This document shows positions 24,431 through 36,793 of a stretch of DNA of 64,000 nt, one piece after another. Source of the DNA: Auriscalpium vulgare (lineage: Eukaryota; Basidiomycota; Agaricomycetes; Russulales; Auriscalpiaceae); contig JAHBBC010000005.1 of assembly GCA_019915015.1 (NCBI GenBank), positions 124,001 through 188,000 on the forward strand. The letters are read 5' to 3'. Each line of letters starts with the position of its first letter. Position 1 is the stretch's first letter. A model generated the notes under the pieces. The model was not told the DNA's origin. It ran no database searches and was given only the letters and a program-made list of their open reading frames with translations. A program made the translations under genes and the position numbers.

Positions 24431-26240
24431 ATGTGGGCCTCTCTCCTCTGGTCTCTGCTCTTATATGCTGCGTGTGGCAGCGGCGCGGCGTCCTCTGGGC
24501 AGAGTGCTCGTCGCGACGCGACCTGGGACACGCCCGACCCGGACACGACCGACCACCTCATCTTCAACAGCGTGAACTCCGTCCTCCTACGCTGGCCGAA
24601 CACCATCTTCAGAAATGGCATGCGTTCTACATCTGCAATTAAATCGCGATGGTATCCTGATGCCTTATATAGGACACGCCATCATCCCCGCGACGATACC
24701 CACTGGCACCGTTCTGTATCATGGGCGAGCCAACGCATCGATCCCCACGTCACCCGAATGGCTAGCCTTTGACTTCGAGCACTCCTACCTGTTTAGCTTC
24801 GGCCCTAGTGGACACGTGTTGACGTTCATGGCCACGCGCGACCTCCGCCTTGCGTACTTCGACGGCTCTAGCGCGGCGAAACTCGACGACGGGGTGATGG
24901 ACACACAGGATCTCCTGGCATTTGGAGAGCCGCGCACAGGCTTCTTTGACCGCGAGCGGCTCATTGCGCTATGTGAGTGGGGGACGCAGTTCGACCTGGA
25001 TGGCTTTGTGAGGATGGAGTTCCACTTGTGAGTTCTCCCTTTGGGCCCTCTAATTCCTTGGTATTCAAGCCGTGTCGTATCTTCAGTGAAGTCATGCTCT
25101 GCGATTTCTCCAAAGGCTTGAAGCTGGTCAATCGCCTGAGCGTCCTCCCCATGGAGCAACGTGACCGGTCCCAGGATGTACGCAGACCTCAGTCCCCCGA
25201 CCTCGCCCAAATTCCCCAGCAGGTCCTCGATCGCCCCTCCCCTCCCCCACCCGGCCGCCCTCCGCGCCGTCCCGGGCCCCGACGTCCCTTCCCCGATGCG
25301 CCCGTGCCCTCAGGGTGGGTTGGCTCCCTCCTTCATCGGGAGACCTCCCACATACAGGCGCTCGCCGCGGGCTCCTGGCACAACCGCGCGCCCGGCGAGA
25401 CGCGTGTGCACATCGACTTTTCGCGCTTCTTCACGCTCTACGATCCGTCCTTCGCGAGCCTCGTCGTCGCGCGCCGCGGCGTCCCACGCATGCAGCACCG
25501 CGTGGCGAACATCTCGAAGGCGGACGCGGGGCGAGCGCTAGCCGGGCTCAATGAAGCGTTCGCGCGGGCGCCCGGGGGCAGCGGCGTGGACTGGGCGAGC
25601 GTCTCGCGCGTCGTGGTGGAACGCTACGCGCAGCGGCTCGAGTTGCTCAAGTTCCTACTGGAGGATGTAGCGCTCGCGAATGTCACTGCGCGGGCGGCGG
25701 CAGTCCGCACGCAGCTCCTCACGATGCTGGTGCCATACATCTCAGTCAACGACATGCCTCCGGCCGACTCGGCGTCGGATGAGAGGTCGTGGGCGGCACC
25801 TATCCTGGATCGCTGCTCGACGACGCAGACGGCGCAGATTCCGGCGGACGCGCTGACGCCGCAGGAGAGCCTCATCCGCGACGCGGTGCATGGCACCCTG
25901 CACGAGATCTGCCGGAGCCTCACGCTCATGTGGGCGGACGTGTTCGACGTCGAGGTGCAGGAGAGCACACAGCGGAAGCGTGAGGTTATCGCAGGTTTGA
26001 AGAAGGACATCAATGCGCTAATGGGATGGCTTGACTGGTCTGTCTGGATCAAATGCTCGCCCGGCTGCCCTGTAGACGTGCGTTTGATTTGACGGCGCAC
26101 CACTTGAAAATCGTACTGATTGGTTTCTGCAGCAACTGTGCTATGTGCCTACATGGCCTTTCATGATTGACGACAACCCATCGGATTTCACTCCGCGGTG
26201 CATTTCTCTTCGAGATGTACCCGAAAGGCGGCGGCACTAG
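24431..26240 (+). CDS. Secreted protein of an unnamed family, paralogue 2 of 3
   Basis: Four exons join in phase: 24431-24617, 24673-25027, 25087-26077 and 26133-26240, giving 546 aa. The signal peptide is MWASLLWSLLLYAACGSGA. The first domain matches paralogues 1 and 3 almost block for block: TTDHLIFNSV, RWPNTIFRNG, TIPTGTVLYHGR, EWLAFDFEHSYLF, LRLAYFDGSSAAKLDDG, DTQDLLAFGE and LDGFVRMEFHL. The Pro/Arg-rich linker around residues 195-235 is expanded. The second domain keeps PGETRVHIDFSRF, SGVDWASVSRVVVERYA and the terminal CYVPTWPF...PRCIS. The first intron seems to start with GC rather than GT, which preserves phase and the conserved RNG-H junction. An alternative GT two codons further on would add residues. 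No function is known to me. Confidence 0.84.
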
Positions 26241-26611
26241 TGTATAAATGGCCAATAGCTGTATCTTTACCTACAATATCTAGGTGCTGGACTGAAAGAG
26301 AACGGACTCTGACCGAAGGGCCGACTTGATGTCAAGTGTGGACGATACATGATGCTCAGCATGCGCAGAAGACACTCACAAGCATGAACTGTCATGTCCA
26401 AAGCGAACGGTCTGGGGAAAATTACTGCTGTATCCGTTATAGAACACCCACCCTTTGAACCTCGCAGCAGCATGCTCGTGGTCATGCGCCAAATAGCATC
26501 AGTCGCACTCCAAACAACCGACGCATAGGGCACAGTCCCTCCCCCAAGTATCGCACTGACCCTTTTACTCAGACACCTGCGACGGCTGCGTCAGGCCACC
26601 TGTCTCCGAAA
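26241..26611. other. Convergent intergenic region, no gene seen
   Basis: About 370 bases between two convergent genes. No supported ORF or repeat. Confidence 0.5.
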
Positions 26612-27080
26612 TCAATCTTGGTCTGTCTGGTCGCGCGGCCGATACTTGATGCCGCGACTCTCCAGTTCGGCCTCGACGTCTTCCGGAATCCGCCCCTTTA
26701 CCCGCACCGCATACATCCCGCGAACGTATTTCGCTGCACATCGTCATCGTTAGTACATAGTATCAAAGAAGGCTGCACGCTGCGCACATGTCCGCTGCCA
26801 ACGCGCCACCCAGCTGTGCTCGGGGTCGATGACGGCCGTGATGCCGTCAAAGTAGGTCGTAGTGCAGACCTGGATGCGATCAGGAGAGCCTTTCATCTGT
26901 GTACAGTATGGCCATCAGCAAGCCGAACAACAGAGCGAGCACCGACGGCACCTGCATGAGCTCTTCGCAGTTTGGGCACCCATTGCGCCGAAAGTCGACG
27001 GGAGTCTGAATGATCGAGCACAAGAGACACGCCCTGAGCTGTCTTGCGCGAGCCTGCGGTGGAATTGCGGCGGAGGCCAT
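26612..27080 (-). CDS. SPT4: Transcription elongation factor SPT4
   Basis: Three exons join in phase: 27080-26952, 26896-26788 and 26733-26612, giving 119 aa, the normal length. SPT4 pairs with SPT5 as DSIF, which rides on RNA polymerase II and supports processive elongation. The N-terminal zinc finger is visible as RACLLCSIIQ with NGCPNCEELM (two CxxC pairs). Then come FDGITAVIDPEHSWVARWQR and KYVRGMYAVRVKGRIPEDVE, the SPT5-binding strand region, with a charged tail ending at 26612. Confidence 0.95.
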
Positions 27081-27202
27081 GGTGAGGGTGCCGTGGTCGT
27101 GGTGGAGGAACAAGAGTGGTGGCGGTGTCAGTGTCCCTCATTGTCCGCCTCCAACCGGGTGACCACCCTCGGACCACCCACAACGGTGTCCATCGACAAA
27201 CG
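27081..27202. promoter_or_regulatory. Divergent promoter region between SPT4 and the next gene
   Basis: 122 bases separate the ATG of SPT4 (27080) from the ATG at 27203 on the other strand. No TATA box is evident. Confidence 0.4.
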
Positions 27203-28944
27203 ATGTCGGTCACTGCGCCTCAGACCATTAACATCGCCATCGTACGCTCCCGAAGGACCAATTTGTCTTTCAGCTCATGACAATTCGTTTTCCAGGCCCT
27301 CGCCGCGCTCAAACACAGGCCCCTGCTCACTTCCATTCGACGTCCGATTCTTCAACCCTCCTTTCGATGTTCCCTCAACTGACAGTGATTCTCTTTAGAA
27401 TACGTATCTGATCTTCAGGCAGCATTTCCACTCACCTGCGATGCAATTGCGACTGGAGCCGAGTCCAACCCGTGGAGACGCCGTGTCACCGAGCTCGAGG
27501 CACAACTTCAGGACGCCGAGGCGACCACAGCGTCACAACACGTAGGTATGTTGATGATCCATTACTATTCGAATGACTTGTTGATTTTATACAGAGCTGT
27601 TGGCTTTGCGAGCTGCCGCGGTCACTCCCAGTGCCGATGATGCGAGCAGCGGCCTACCCACACCGCCTTCGACATTGCCGCCCGTGTCCAAGAAAAAGAA
27701 GAAAGGCTCGGGAGTCAGCGCAGATTCAGGTCTCGTTCAAGTTTCAAAGTTGTCAGCCGACGACCTGGCGCATATACTAACCTCTGAAGCCGGTACGCAT
27801 CCCCTCTATATCCGCGTCTTTTTTATCAACATCTTTCTTTGCATGCGCGCCTTGAAATGCCTCAGCAATCGCTGAAAACACGATTTCAAGCTCTTACCTC
27901 TTTCCTGCAATCCACGCTGTCCAAGCTGTCTCCTCGCTCCTGCTCCGGGACCCGTCAGCTCGCCCCCCTCCTTCAATCATTACCGCCACGGCCTGCCGGT
28001 CCATCGAGGCTCTCGGACGGCTTCTTTCTTCCGTACTCTCACCACTACGACAGTCGACCCCCTCGAGCCTGCCCTCGTTGCCAATGGCCGTTTCCACAAT
28101 CCTGCATGTACTCCCGCACACTTTGGATATCTTGATCCCACTTCTTTTGCACGCGTACAAGCCTCTCAGCAACCCGAAAACTGTCATCGGACATGACTGG
28201 CTCGAGGAAGACCCTCCGGCATCTTCTAAAGATGGTCAGCCAGCATGCGTGCCACCTTCTGCCTTGCCGCACGATGACCTATACTTCGCTCTTGACGTTG
28301 TGCTCATACCTCTGGCATCGCTGCTGCTTCTCCCTTGCATACGAGCGTTCAGTGCTCTGACCACGATGCATCTCCGATATGTCCTCGATGGCTCGTGCGA
28401 CGCACATGCTTCGCAGCCTTTGACAGCTGCTCTTTCTGCTTCCCCAGGCTCATATTCCGCCCTTCTGGCCCGCCTGATTTCCTCGACGCTCCAAGTGCTC
28501 ACTAGCCTCTGCGACCGCTCCCGTTCCCCGGCATCGAACCACGACCCTGCCCTCGTCTCACGCGTGCAGGCCCTCCACGACCGGCTCGCGCTCGCATGCT
28601 TCCATGAACTTCTGCAGATCCTCCTTTCACGCCCGCCCCGGTCATCGACCCAGAATCCAAAAGAGAGCACGCGCACACGCCTCACACGCCTCGCCCAGAA
28701 GGACTCGATGCACGTACTATGCACGACACTCCGCATATGTCTAACAACGCCTTCGAGCGTATGCAAAACTGGGACACCCCTACGAGAGGCTCTCGGGCGC
28801 GCCCTAGCAGACATTGTGAGCATCGCGACGAAGGGGGCACTTGATGAGATTGAGGAAGCTATGCTCCTGTCCGTAGTCGAGCGAGCCTGGGAGGCGGGAA
28901 TTACGATGGGTGGAGAGGGCTGGTGGGAAGATGGGCAGCCGTAG
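27203..28944 (+). CDS. Predicted helical protein, possible Mei4-like meiotic recombination factor
   Basis: Five exons join in phase: 27203-27241, 27296-27341, 27399-27545, 27595-27792 and 27866-28944, giving 502 aa. The first three tiny exons build TINIAIVRALAALKHRPLL, then RQYVSDLQAAF and NPWRRRVTELEAQLQDAEA. This order (short hydrophobic helix ending in a K-x-P element, then a W-x-x-R/K-x-x-x-LE-x-x-x coiled segment) resembles the N-terminal motifs of the Mei4/Rec24 family, which supports Spo11 double-strand breaks. A Lys-rich patch and a long alpha-helical C-terminal region follow (LPMAVSTILHVLPHTLDILI, LLLLPCIRAFSALTTMHLRY, EALGRALADIVSIATKGALD). The gene model is good; the Mei4 call is tentative and could be wrong. 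Without it, the gene is an unnamed helical protein. Confidence 0.7.
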
Positions 28945-29928
28945 CAGGAAGTAGCAGGGGCCATAATGCTGCAGGGCACGGAACTGCGTCTTACTCTCTG
29001 TATTATGCTCATGCGTGACGATCTTATGTGCGTCCGCTCTAGAACCAAACACGAATTAACCTGTTGTGAACTGAGCTGCACACCCTCCGACGCATCGCCT
29101 GTTGAATCGTATAGCAAGCCATAAAGTCAAACCTGGGTGATTTCGTCTCCAACATCGCCCAGATCGGCCTGGGACATGGATACTATAGTAGGGAACGTAA
29201 CCGAAAGTCAACAGAAAGGTTCATGAATCGGTGAGCCGGCGACATCCGAAAAGATTGTGTTCACTGCCACTGTTCAGACCGTCTCTCTCCAGCACGCTTG
29301 TCCATGTATCCCATGTCAACGCCAAAGTCGTCTGGGTTGCCAGAATCATGGGCGTCATGTTTGACAGTAAGATGTAATGCATATCGTAAGATTGACCGAG
29401 AACGGGCCCCGAGGGGCGGGGCACATCTAGGTCCGTAGACCCCACTAGCCAAAGGCTAAGAATTTACTCTGATCCCCACGGAATTTTCGTGCCAGACGGC
29501 TGCAGATCGGTTACCTCAAAAAGATGCGTAGCTGGAAGTAGGAGCCTGGCCTTCCGATGAGCTAGTATGCTGGCGTTGTCGTTGTCGCCGTGTACGAGGT
29601 GAGGAGTCGAAGCTGTTCCGAGGCCAACTATCATCTACACCTTCGCTAGACGAAAGCATGGAATGAACAGCGAGGCGTGTTGGGCACCCGACATGGGGAC
29701 GTATGGTGATACTTACTTACGTCTCGAGATGCCGACTGACACTGACCACGAAGATGCTGCCTTGAGCTGAGCTCCTATGCGCACCGTGTCACAATTAAAA
29801 CTAATCGGACGATGGATACAATGGGATAAGTCGTCGTATGAGGGTCGAAACCTAGTGTCAGTGTTGCAGGACATCAACACGCAGATGCCAGTGTCGCTAT
29901 TTCTCTGCATCCTGTTCAATACTTCCAA
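28945..29928. other. Convergent intergenic region, no gene seen
   Basis: Nearly 1 kb between two convergent genes. Only short unrecognised frames, and no clear repeat. Confidence 0.45.
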
Positions 29929-31588
29929 CTAATGCCGAACAATTAATGTCTTCTCACCTCTGTGGAAGTGGACGTTGGAAAGTTCAATATCGGAACCCTC
30001 GACTGGTAAGCGCAACGATGGTGTCTTGTACGGTATCTCGGTCTCCAACTCTGCCTGGAGGATAACAGCGTGGTTGGAAGTGTGCGAGTCCGCCTGTAGA
30101 CGGGACCGCTGAAAGGCGATTTCACTGTGGACAAACGTGCGAGTCCCATTGGACTCGGCGTCACGCAGTGCGATACGATTGTTCAAGGACACGAGGAGGG
30201 TGTTGGAATAACTAGAACCGAAAAACCCTCAAAGTTTAGATTAACGAATCGATGCAGAACAAAAGAAACTTGCATTTTCCCGATACACGCGCCACTGTGA
30301 GTCGGAAAACACGGATGAGGACATTCCAAACGGTGCTAATAGCGGTACTTACATTCCAAAAACGTAGGTTTTGCCCTGGCAACAGTTTTGTTAAATGTAA
30401 GACAGGATAAATCAAAAGATAGATGAACACACCGGAAAAGAGACATATAATACAAGGGCGAGAAGGGCGACAGTCGCTGTGGCATGCTCAGCACGATGGA
30501 CAGGAAAATGCTTCAGATAAACAGCCACACCGGACGCAACGTTCGTCTCGACACACAGGCGCATGAGCCTTGATAACACACGGCTCGAGTAAAAGCGCTG
30601 AGAAGTTGAGAGCTGCGGAAACGAATGCCCCCGGGCGATAAGTCGCAATCCGAGAGTTAAATGCAGAAATCATGCTCACTAGCCAAACCATCGTGACCGC
30701 AACGAGCAAGTCGGCAGTAGCGGCCCCGATATACCAGGTCTATGATAAATGCTGAGCGGTCGCTTACAGGCGGAGATTATCATAGACTCACATATCCCAG
30801 TATCGAGGCCTCAGCGCTGTGCACCTGGGAGAATCTGATGTGATGAATCTGAGTTGAAGGCCCTGTGAGTGTGGGGCAACCCAGAGACACCAAAAGACGA
30901 ACATAGCCGGCTGCAACACAACCTGCGACAGCTTGGGTAAGAGATATCTAGTAACGTGTCAGAGTCTCTAGAGTACGACTGGGCCGAGGACGGACCAAGA
31001 CGACTAGTGATGAGAGCCAAACAAGTGCGGGTCTCAGAACCCAGATACGATAGGAGTAGAATACTTGGACTATGAAAGCGATCAAGGCGCCCATGAATGG
31101 GGTGTCGAATGGGGTGAGGTAGGTGTCTTGAAGGCGTGCCACGTTTCCAAAGCCCGCGGCATACCAGTAGACAACATCGGCACCCGCAAATGCCGTTTGG
31201 GTAGACTCGAGCAACAACACGCTGTACACTGCCCAGCTGCGTGTCAGCAAGCTACAATTTTGACGGCTGATGCTACGAACCTAATGTTTTGATGGCTATC
31301 CTGTCGTCGGCGAAGTTGTAATGATAGGAATCTAGGAATCGTCATGGCTTATTTACTAGTCCAAGTGGTTTGTTAGCTTACAGACTTGTGCGACAAGGAT
31401 ACCATAGAGACAAAAGTTGAAGCATATTCCGAGGAGCTAGATAAGACGTTCAATCTTCACGGCCGTCGAGATGATGACGACATACCATAGGTGCAGCGCT
31501 GAATTGAACAAACATACATGAGAGAGTGAGCAGCTGGATGGCAGAGTGAGACGCACATTTCAGCAATGTTTGGCGGTATTGGAAGCAT
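29929..31588 (-). CDS. DUF6534-type multi-pass membrane protein
   Basis: Many-exon minus-strand gene. It starts at 31588 with MLPILPNIAE and splices to AAPMLLGICFNFCLYGILVA, then YHYNFADDRIAIKTL, YSVLLLESTQTAFAGADVVY, TPFDTPFMGALIAFIVQVFY and SYRIWVL. Further exons give GCVAAGYVRLLV, TWYIGAATADLLVAVTMVWL and the final conserved block SLNNRIALRD before a charged tail that ends at 29929. This succession of helices and the SLNxR element match the basidiomycete DUF6534 family, seven-helix proteins of unknown role. Some middle exons (about 30400-30960) contain awkward junctions, so exon ends there are approximate and slight decay is possible. Confidence 0.75.
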
Positions 31589-32335
31589 GGAAGCAGACAT
31601 CTCGCAGAATGCAGGACTCGGATGCAGAAGTCAGGTATGAAAAGGGGCCTGAACTTTGGAGGGCGGACGAAGCATTTGAGAGCCTTATATCTGAGAAACA
31701 ATGCCACAAGTCATCAGCGCTCCGGCGGCGACGGCAGGGACAGGCTAAGGCTAAGGTTCGAGCAAGTACTTACATACTTAAGGAAGATGATCAACTCGGG
31801 GCGGCGGGGCTGCTCACAGCGTTGAGAAATGATTGCTATCCTGTGGAAATGGAAGTGTGACTTACTGTATATACAGGATGGGGACACCATCTCTGCCACC
31901 ATCGTGTCACTGTCCGGTGTCAACGCCGCCCCATATAATCTCCATCCTCTCACCGACTCGGAAGGTTTCAGCCGTTGTTCACCTGTTCTATCCGCCGGTT
32001 CGATTGTCTGAGTTACTACTACGAGTACCTCTCGTCTGACACCGGAACGGGTTTTGCTCTTGTACTGCGCACTAGCTCTGCCAGTCGAGCTTCTGCAGTG
32101 CGGCGACAGGTTCCTCGGTCGATATCAAGTGGTATCTCCATCTGCTAGACGTTTGATGTTGACCACCCGGAGGAAGCCCTGCGCCGACAGTCTGCTCGAT
32201 GAGGAGACAATGCACAGCCGCCAGATGAAGACGCGAGTGGGGAGCCCGTGCGTTGGGGAACATCTGATGCTCGTGCGACCGAACTCCATCCGTCGCCGGG
32301 TGCCTGTCGCTGAGCCTGCTCGTGGGAATCAGTTC
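31589..32335. other. Intergenic region, no gene seen
   Basis: Upstream of the DUF6534-type gene. No supported coding region. Open frames from 32054 run into the repeat beginning at 32336 and are not credible genes. Confidence 0.4.
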
Positions 32336-32408
32336 TCACGAAAGTGGACGCAGATTATGTCAGCAGACCTGTGGACCGCTGGGGAACTCAACCGAATTTT
32401 CGCTCCGA
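32336..32408 (+). repeat. Left inverted repeat of the 32-37 kb region
   Basis: Matches the complement of 36721-36793 with only a few differences. Starts TCACGAAAGTGGACGCAG and includes GACCTGTGGACCG. Confidence 0.7.
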
Positions 32409-33018
32409 GTCCCTCCAACGCCCATCAGCAAATGTGCAAGGAAATTATGGCCGGTTGTAGGCAGTTATAACCTTCACAAGGCGGCCCAGCGCCGCAAGAT
32501 TCGGGTCTCGAATATCAGCCGGCAGACCCGCTTGCAATTACTTAACTTAAAGCCCTTATGGCTGTAACCCTCCATAAGATTCCTAAGACCGGCTTGTAAG
32601 CGGCTGCCAGCCATCACCAGCCTTGCGTCGCTCGTTTGCCTGCCAGCGCTGGCAACGGGTTATAAGCGGCATCAGGCACGGTAAGACCCTGCAGAGTCTT
32701 CAAGGGCCTGCAGTGGTTTCAAGAGATTGCGGGGCTTGCAAGGACGTCCAGCCAAAGTATTTCCATTGCAATTACATATGTACATTGTTCTACATAGCAC
32801 TCGCACGAGAGAACAGGAATACGACAGCACGAGCACGAGAACGCGGCGAACAGAGCACTAGCACGGAAGCAGAAAAGCGAAAGTGAGTGCCGAGCACAGT
32901 GTGCAGATGAAAAATACCGACTCACTTGCGCTTCATCCTTCCTTCCCGTCTTGCAGCTGCGTGACGTCTTCGACGGATGTGGGTTCTCTTCGTTCGAGCG
33001 GCGACGGCGGAGGTGAGT

Positions 33019-33768
33019 TCAACGACTCGCTACATCATCTTCGTCCTCCGCATCGGAGGCGCGCCCGCGACTTACATAGGGACCACTGCGACGGGATGAC
33101 GGGCTCTGGTGAGGCCATTCATTAATAGAGATATATGCGCATATATGCGCATGGTTTCACTCACCGAACGCAAAATCCACATTGGGAAGGCTCTTGTGAA
33201 CACCCGGCAGGAGGGGCGCAATCTCCGCGTACACCTGTGTGTATTAGTCCTGGAGATCCTGTGGGCTGTCCGCAGCGACGCGTAAGTGCATTGGCAAGGT
33301 CGACAAAAGCACTTACATGTACGTGGTCATACGGGCAAAAAGGATCGGTCAGTCGGGGAATGCCACGGGCAGACGTCACGTCATGTATTCGTCTTTTGAC
33401 TAAGCGTCAGAGCTGGGGATCCGGCGGTAAGAAACAGCGCAGCATATATGCGGGAACTTGAAGGACGTACTCTGTCTCTTCTGCCCCGCGCCTTCTGCTC
33501 ACTTTGGCCCTCGTGCGGGTCGATGCCTTCAATTTGGCCGAGGACCTCTCTTGGTCATTCCTTACAGAATATGAGAACAAGGTGAGCACAGAGTAAGGGC
33601 GGAAGGTGACGAAAGTACGTACTGCACCTTCTGCTTGGCCTCGAGCTCTTCTGTGCGCTGCGAGCGCGTCGTATCCGGAGTCGGAGTAGTTGTTGGAGCC
33701 AGACTCAATTTATCGATTGGGAATGGCCGGGGAGTGAGGAGGAAGGCATGGTGGTGGTGAGAGGGCAA
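33019..33768 (-). CDS. Possible small multi-exon gene, function unknown
   Basis: On the minus strand several short frames can be joined: SLAPTTTPTPDTTRSQRTEE, NDQERSSAKLKASTRTRAKV, VTSARGIPRLTDPFCPYDH, VYAEIAPLLPGVHKSLPNV and a C-terminal SPSSRRSGPYVSRGRASDAE ending at 33019. Introns between them have good GT and AG ends, and the last segment is Ser/Arg/acidic as in nuclear proteins. The start is unresolved: the nearest ATG (near 33749) is out of frame with the first segment. I recognise no family. Confidence 0.35.
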
Positions 33769-35645
33769 GAGAGAATGGCGCGACGGTCTGGCGTTCCACG
33801 CGACACGTCATATACGTCATAGCTACCACGTGACCGTCTCGACTTCGTCTTCTCTCGGCGGTCACAACTAGTACGCTGCATCTGCGACTTGCTCTCTGCA
33901 CTACGTCCACTCTTCGATCTGGCCAGCCCGCGAGACTGCGCAGCAATGTAACAAGTCGTCTGGCTTCGCGGCTCACCAGGTGCGTCTTTAGTGTGATTTT
34001 TTTGTGTATCAAGTTCTGCCTAACCGCTCTTGCTGCCACGTCAGCGCGGACGCACTCGCCATTCATGCAAATGGCGACACACCGGCGTAGCACACAATTG
34101 GGGCTCCCAGGTGTGTTTTCAATCTCGTTGTTGTGTACTGGCTCGCCATTTTCACTCTAACACCCTCTGCGTCCGATGGCTTTTGACTGCATACTCTTCG
34201 GAAGACGGGCGATGATGTCGCCCCTGCGCGCAGCCGCGGTTGCGACTCGGAGGAGCCTGCCCTTTTGACGACTAACGAGTGAAGGTGCCGGAGGACCTAC
34301 TCCCGTATGCGCTGTATTTCTCTTTGTCCAAACTTTGCTCACCGTTACGTCCCAGACAACACCGCGCCACGCGTTGCCGCCTGTCTCGTGCGACCTCGTC
34401 ACGCTCACGTTCCTCACCATCTTATCAACCATCCTCATCCATGTCATCAGCCGTGAACGAGCCTGCGCATGCAGAGCGTGCTCCATGCGCCCGAGCGTGA
34501 AGACAAAGAAGAAGCTCGCCGCGGATGCCGACGTGCGCAGGCTCTCGGCGTCCTCCGCCAGTGGCTCTTCAACTGCGGTGTGCGCTCGTCGCCCTCTGTG
34601 TCACCACGTTAAATGCCGTTGTGACAGCCACCAGACATCGATGAGAGAAAGGATGTAGTCACCTATCTAGCAGTGACGGTTGTTGACGACGATGAAGACG
34701 AGGAACCGGTTTGCGCGGACCCGCGCTGCGGTGAAGGAAGCAAAGAGAACCGTCTACGGCCGAGGACGAGGATACGGGGCAGGAGAAGGAAGTTGAGGTG
34801 GTGAAAAAGGCAGTCCCGAAGAAGCGCATGAGAATAAGCGCGAGCCGGCCGCGCTCGCGCAAGGCGAGCTTGGTCGTCGCGTACCCTGCTTCCCATCTGC
34901 CCGTGTTTGGTCATCCACTTGATCCGTTGGTGCGTGCCACCTTCCTTCCGGCATGACTCTCATTTCTCTCCGCTCATGTACCCACAGCATCCTGGACGCC
35001 ATTTTCTCCCATCCCAACCCCGGCCCGCACAATCTCGCCTTCGACGGCGCGTCCATTCTCTCTGACTGAACGTATGGTGTGTTCCCGTTGCCGTCGGACT
35101 CCAAGATGGCGCGCCGTGAGGCCGCGGAGAAGCAAGCACGCGGACTACACTGCGCAGCTCGCGCTGCCGCCCGACCTCGGAAGGCGCCCCACACATGCTT
35201 AGCGAGGATACTCGACTTTTTATCTGCCGCAGCGGATAACCTTCTCACTCCCTCGCTTGCTCGCGAAGCTGTCGAGTGGAGGAATATCACGTTAACATGT
35301 CAGGTAAGTAAAGTCGTTGTTCGTTTTGCCACAAGCTAACCCGTGCACAGGTTTGCCGACCGCGATCACTTCATGGGGATTCGAGGCGGTGGAATAAGTA
35401 CCTAAGACGACGACGAAGATGACGCTGTGGCTACTTACTCTTCTCCGAGAACGGGACAGCAGCTCATTGGGCAAGGACGGCGAGAGCGAGATCAGCGGTG
35501 ACGGAGGGCGAGTGCGGCGATGACGAAGGCGGCTCAGACGGCAACGGCGAGGGATGCGGCTCGGACGACGCCGGTAGTGCTAGTGAGGACGGCAACAACG
35601 AGGACGAGGACATCCTCGCTGTCCATGGATTTGCTGATGTGTAGT
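33769..35645. other. Decayed coding-like region
   Basis: Frames on the plus strand around 34490-35640 give broken protein-like pieces, for example HPNPGPHNLAFDG near 35020 and an acidic Gly/Asp-rich tail near 35500-35640, interrupted by stops that splicing does not remove. It lies inside the candidate transposon and may be cargo that has decayed. No product can be named. Confidence 0.3.
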
Positions 35646-36720
35646 ATAGTACTGTAACATATTATACGCTGACCATCAGACTTGTGATCAGCTGACAAGC
35701 CGCCTATCAGCCTTGCGTCCAGTTGACAGCCCTGCGCCAGACTTGCGGCAAGGCTGTAAGCCCACTGCTAGCCTTGCACCCAGGCTGTAACCCGTTCGCC
35801 AGGCTGGCAACGTGCTTGTGACCCTACGCCAGCGCTTGCAACCGCGCCACGTGGCTGGTGGCCGCTACCAGCCGTCGCAACTTTTCAGTACTTTTGCTGA
35901 TGCCTTCCCCTCCTTGCACCGTTCGTGTCACCGACGGCGCTTCGCGCTTTGCGTGTCGCACTCGAGAGCCTGCATGCCGGTGGCTCGGGTACACGAGAGG
36001 GCACGGTGTCTTGCACCGTGAGCCACCAACTTCACTCAACAACAACTCGAGCACCTCGGGGGCGCCGCGCATGCTTCCCGTTGCGGCCCTCGGCCCCCTC
36101 GACATACCCTCGACTACGGCTGCAAGGCTGCGAAGGCGGTACCGGGACTCCCGGCCCTCCAACACGCCCCCACAAAGACACCGCGCGGCATGCCGTGATT
36201 GGCCCCACCGTCACCCCCGACCGCCTCGCATGCGTCCCTTTTCACGGCGCGTTTCCCCCGCTCTCCAGCCCGTGTGCTCAATTGCCGAGTATTGAGGCGC
36301 CTGTCGGGCAGGCTGTTGGTAGTTTTTGAGCACAACATAGTACATAGTTTGTTGATGACTTCAATATATTCTCTTTTATCTAAACAAGCTATGCATTGAG
36401 TAGAATTTGTCCTCGACAGCCGCGGCACGCAGGATATCGGCTAGTCTCCGTGGCTGACCTTACCACAGAAGACAGTCGTTGTAGATATCGGCCTTCAGCT
36501 TCAGGTGCCAACGGCGCGCATTCAACTCAAGTCGTGTTAGGACGCAGAGGTAGCCGGTGATCCACGGATAGGTCCACAATGATAGAGCGGACCACGGGTC
36601 TGCTGAGTCTGACATAAAAATCTGCGTCCACTTCAAGCGCAGCATGTAGACGCAACGCGCTGCCGATTTTAAGTAGAATGGTGTAAGGAGGTTGAGGGGA
36701 AGTCGTGGGAGGCACTTGGG

Positions 36721-36793
36721 GAGGGAGCGAAAATCTGGTTGAGTTCCCCGGCGGTCCACAGGTCTGCTGACATAATCTGCGTCCACTTTCGTG
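36721..36793 (-). repeat. Right inverted repeat of the 32-37 kb region
   Basis: Inverted partner of 32336-32408. A further diverged partial copy (TCTGACAT...CTGCGTCCACTT) lies next to it at about 36600-36640. Confidence 0.7.

Larger units (their letters stand above)
32336..36793. mobile_element. Candidate DNA transposon bounded by inverted repeats
   Basis: About 70 bases at 32336-32408 recur in inverted orientation at 36721-36793, over 90% identical by eye, each outer end starting TCACGAAAGTGGACGCAG. Inside each end lies an array of degenerate short words (GCCAGCCTTGC, GGCTGTAAGC and TTATAAGCGGC types), at 32500-32760 and 35660-35890, in opposite orientation. That is the layout of subterminal transposase-binding repeats. 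Between them lie a possible small gene and decayed coding fragments. No transposase is recognisable and no target-site duplication was found, so the element may be non-autonomous or old. Confidence 0.45.

Noticed and set aside
32054..32470. A 138-aa frame with KWTQIMSADLWTAGELN, shared with a minus-strand frame near 36.7 kb
   Set aside because: The shared peptide is the translation of the inverted repeat itself. The rest of the two frames is unrelated, so it is not a gene family.
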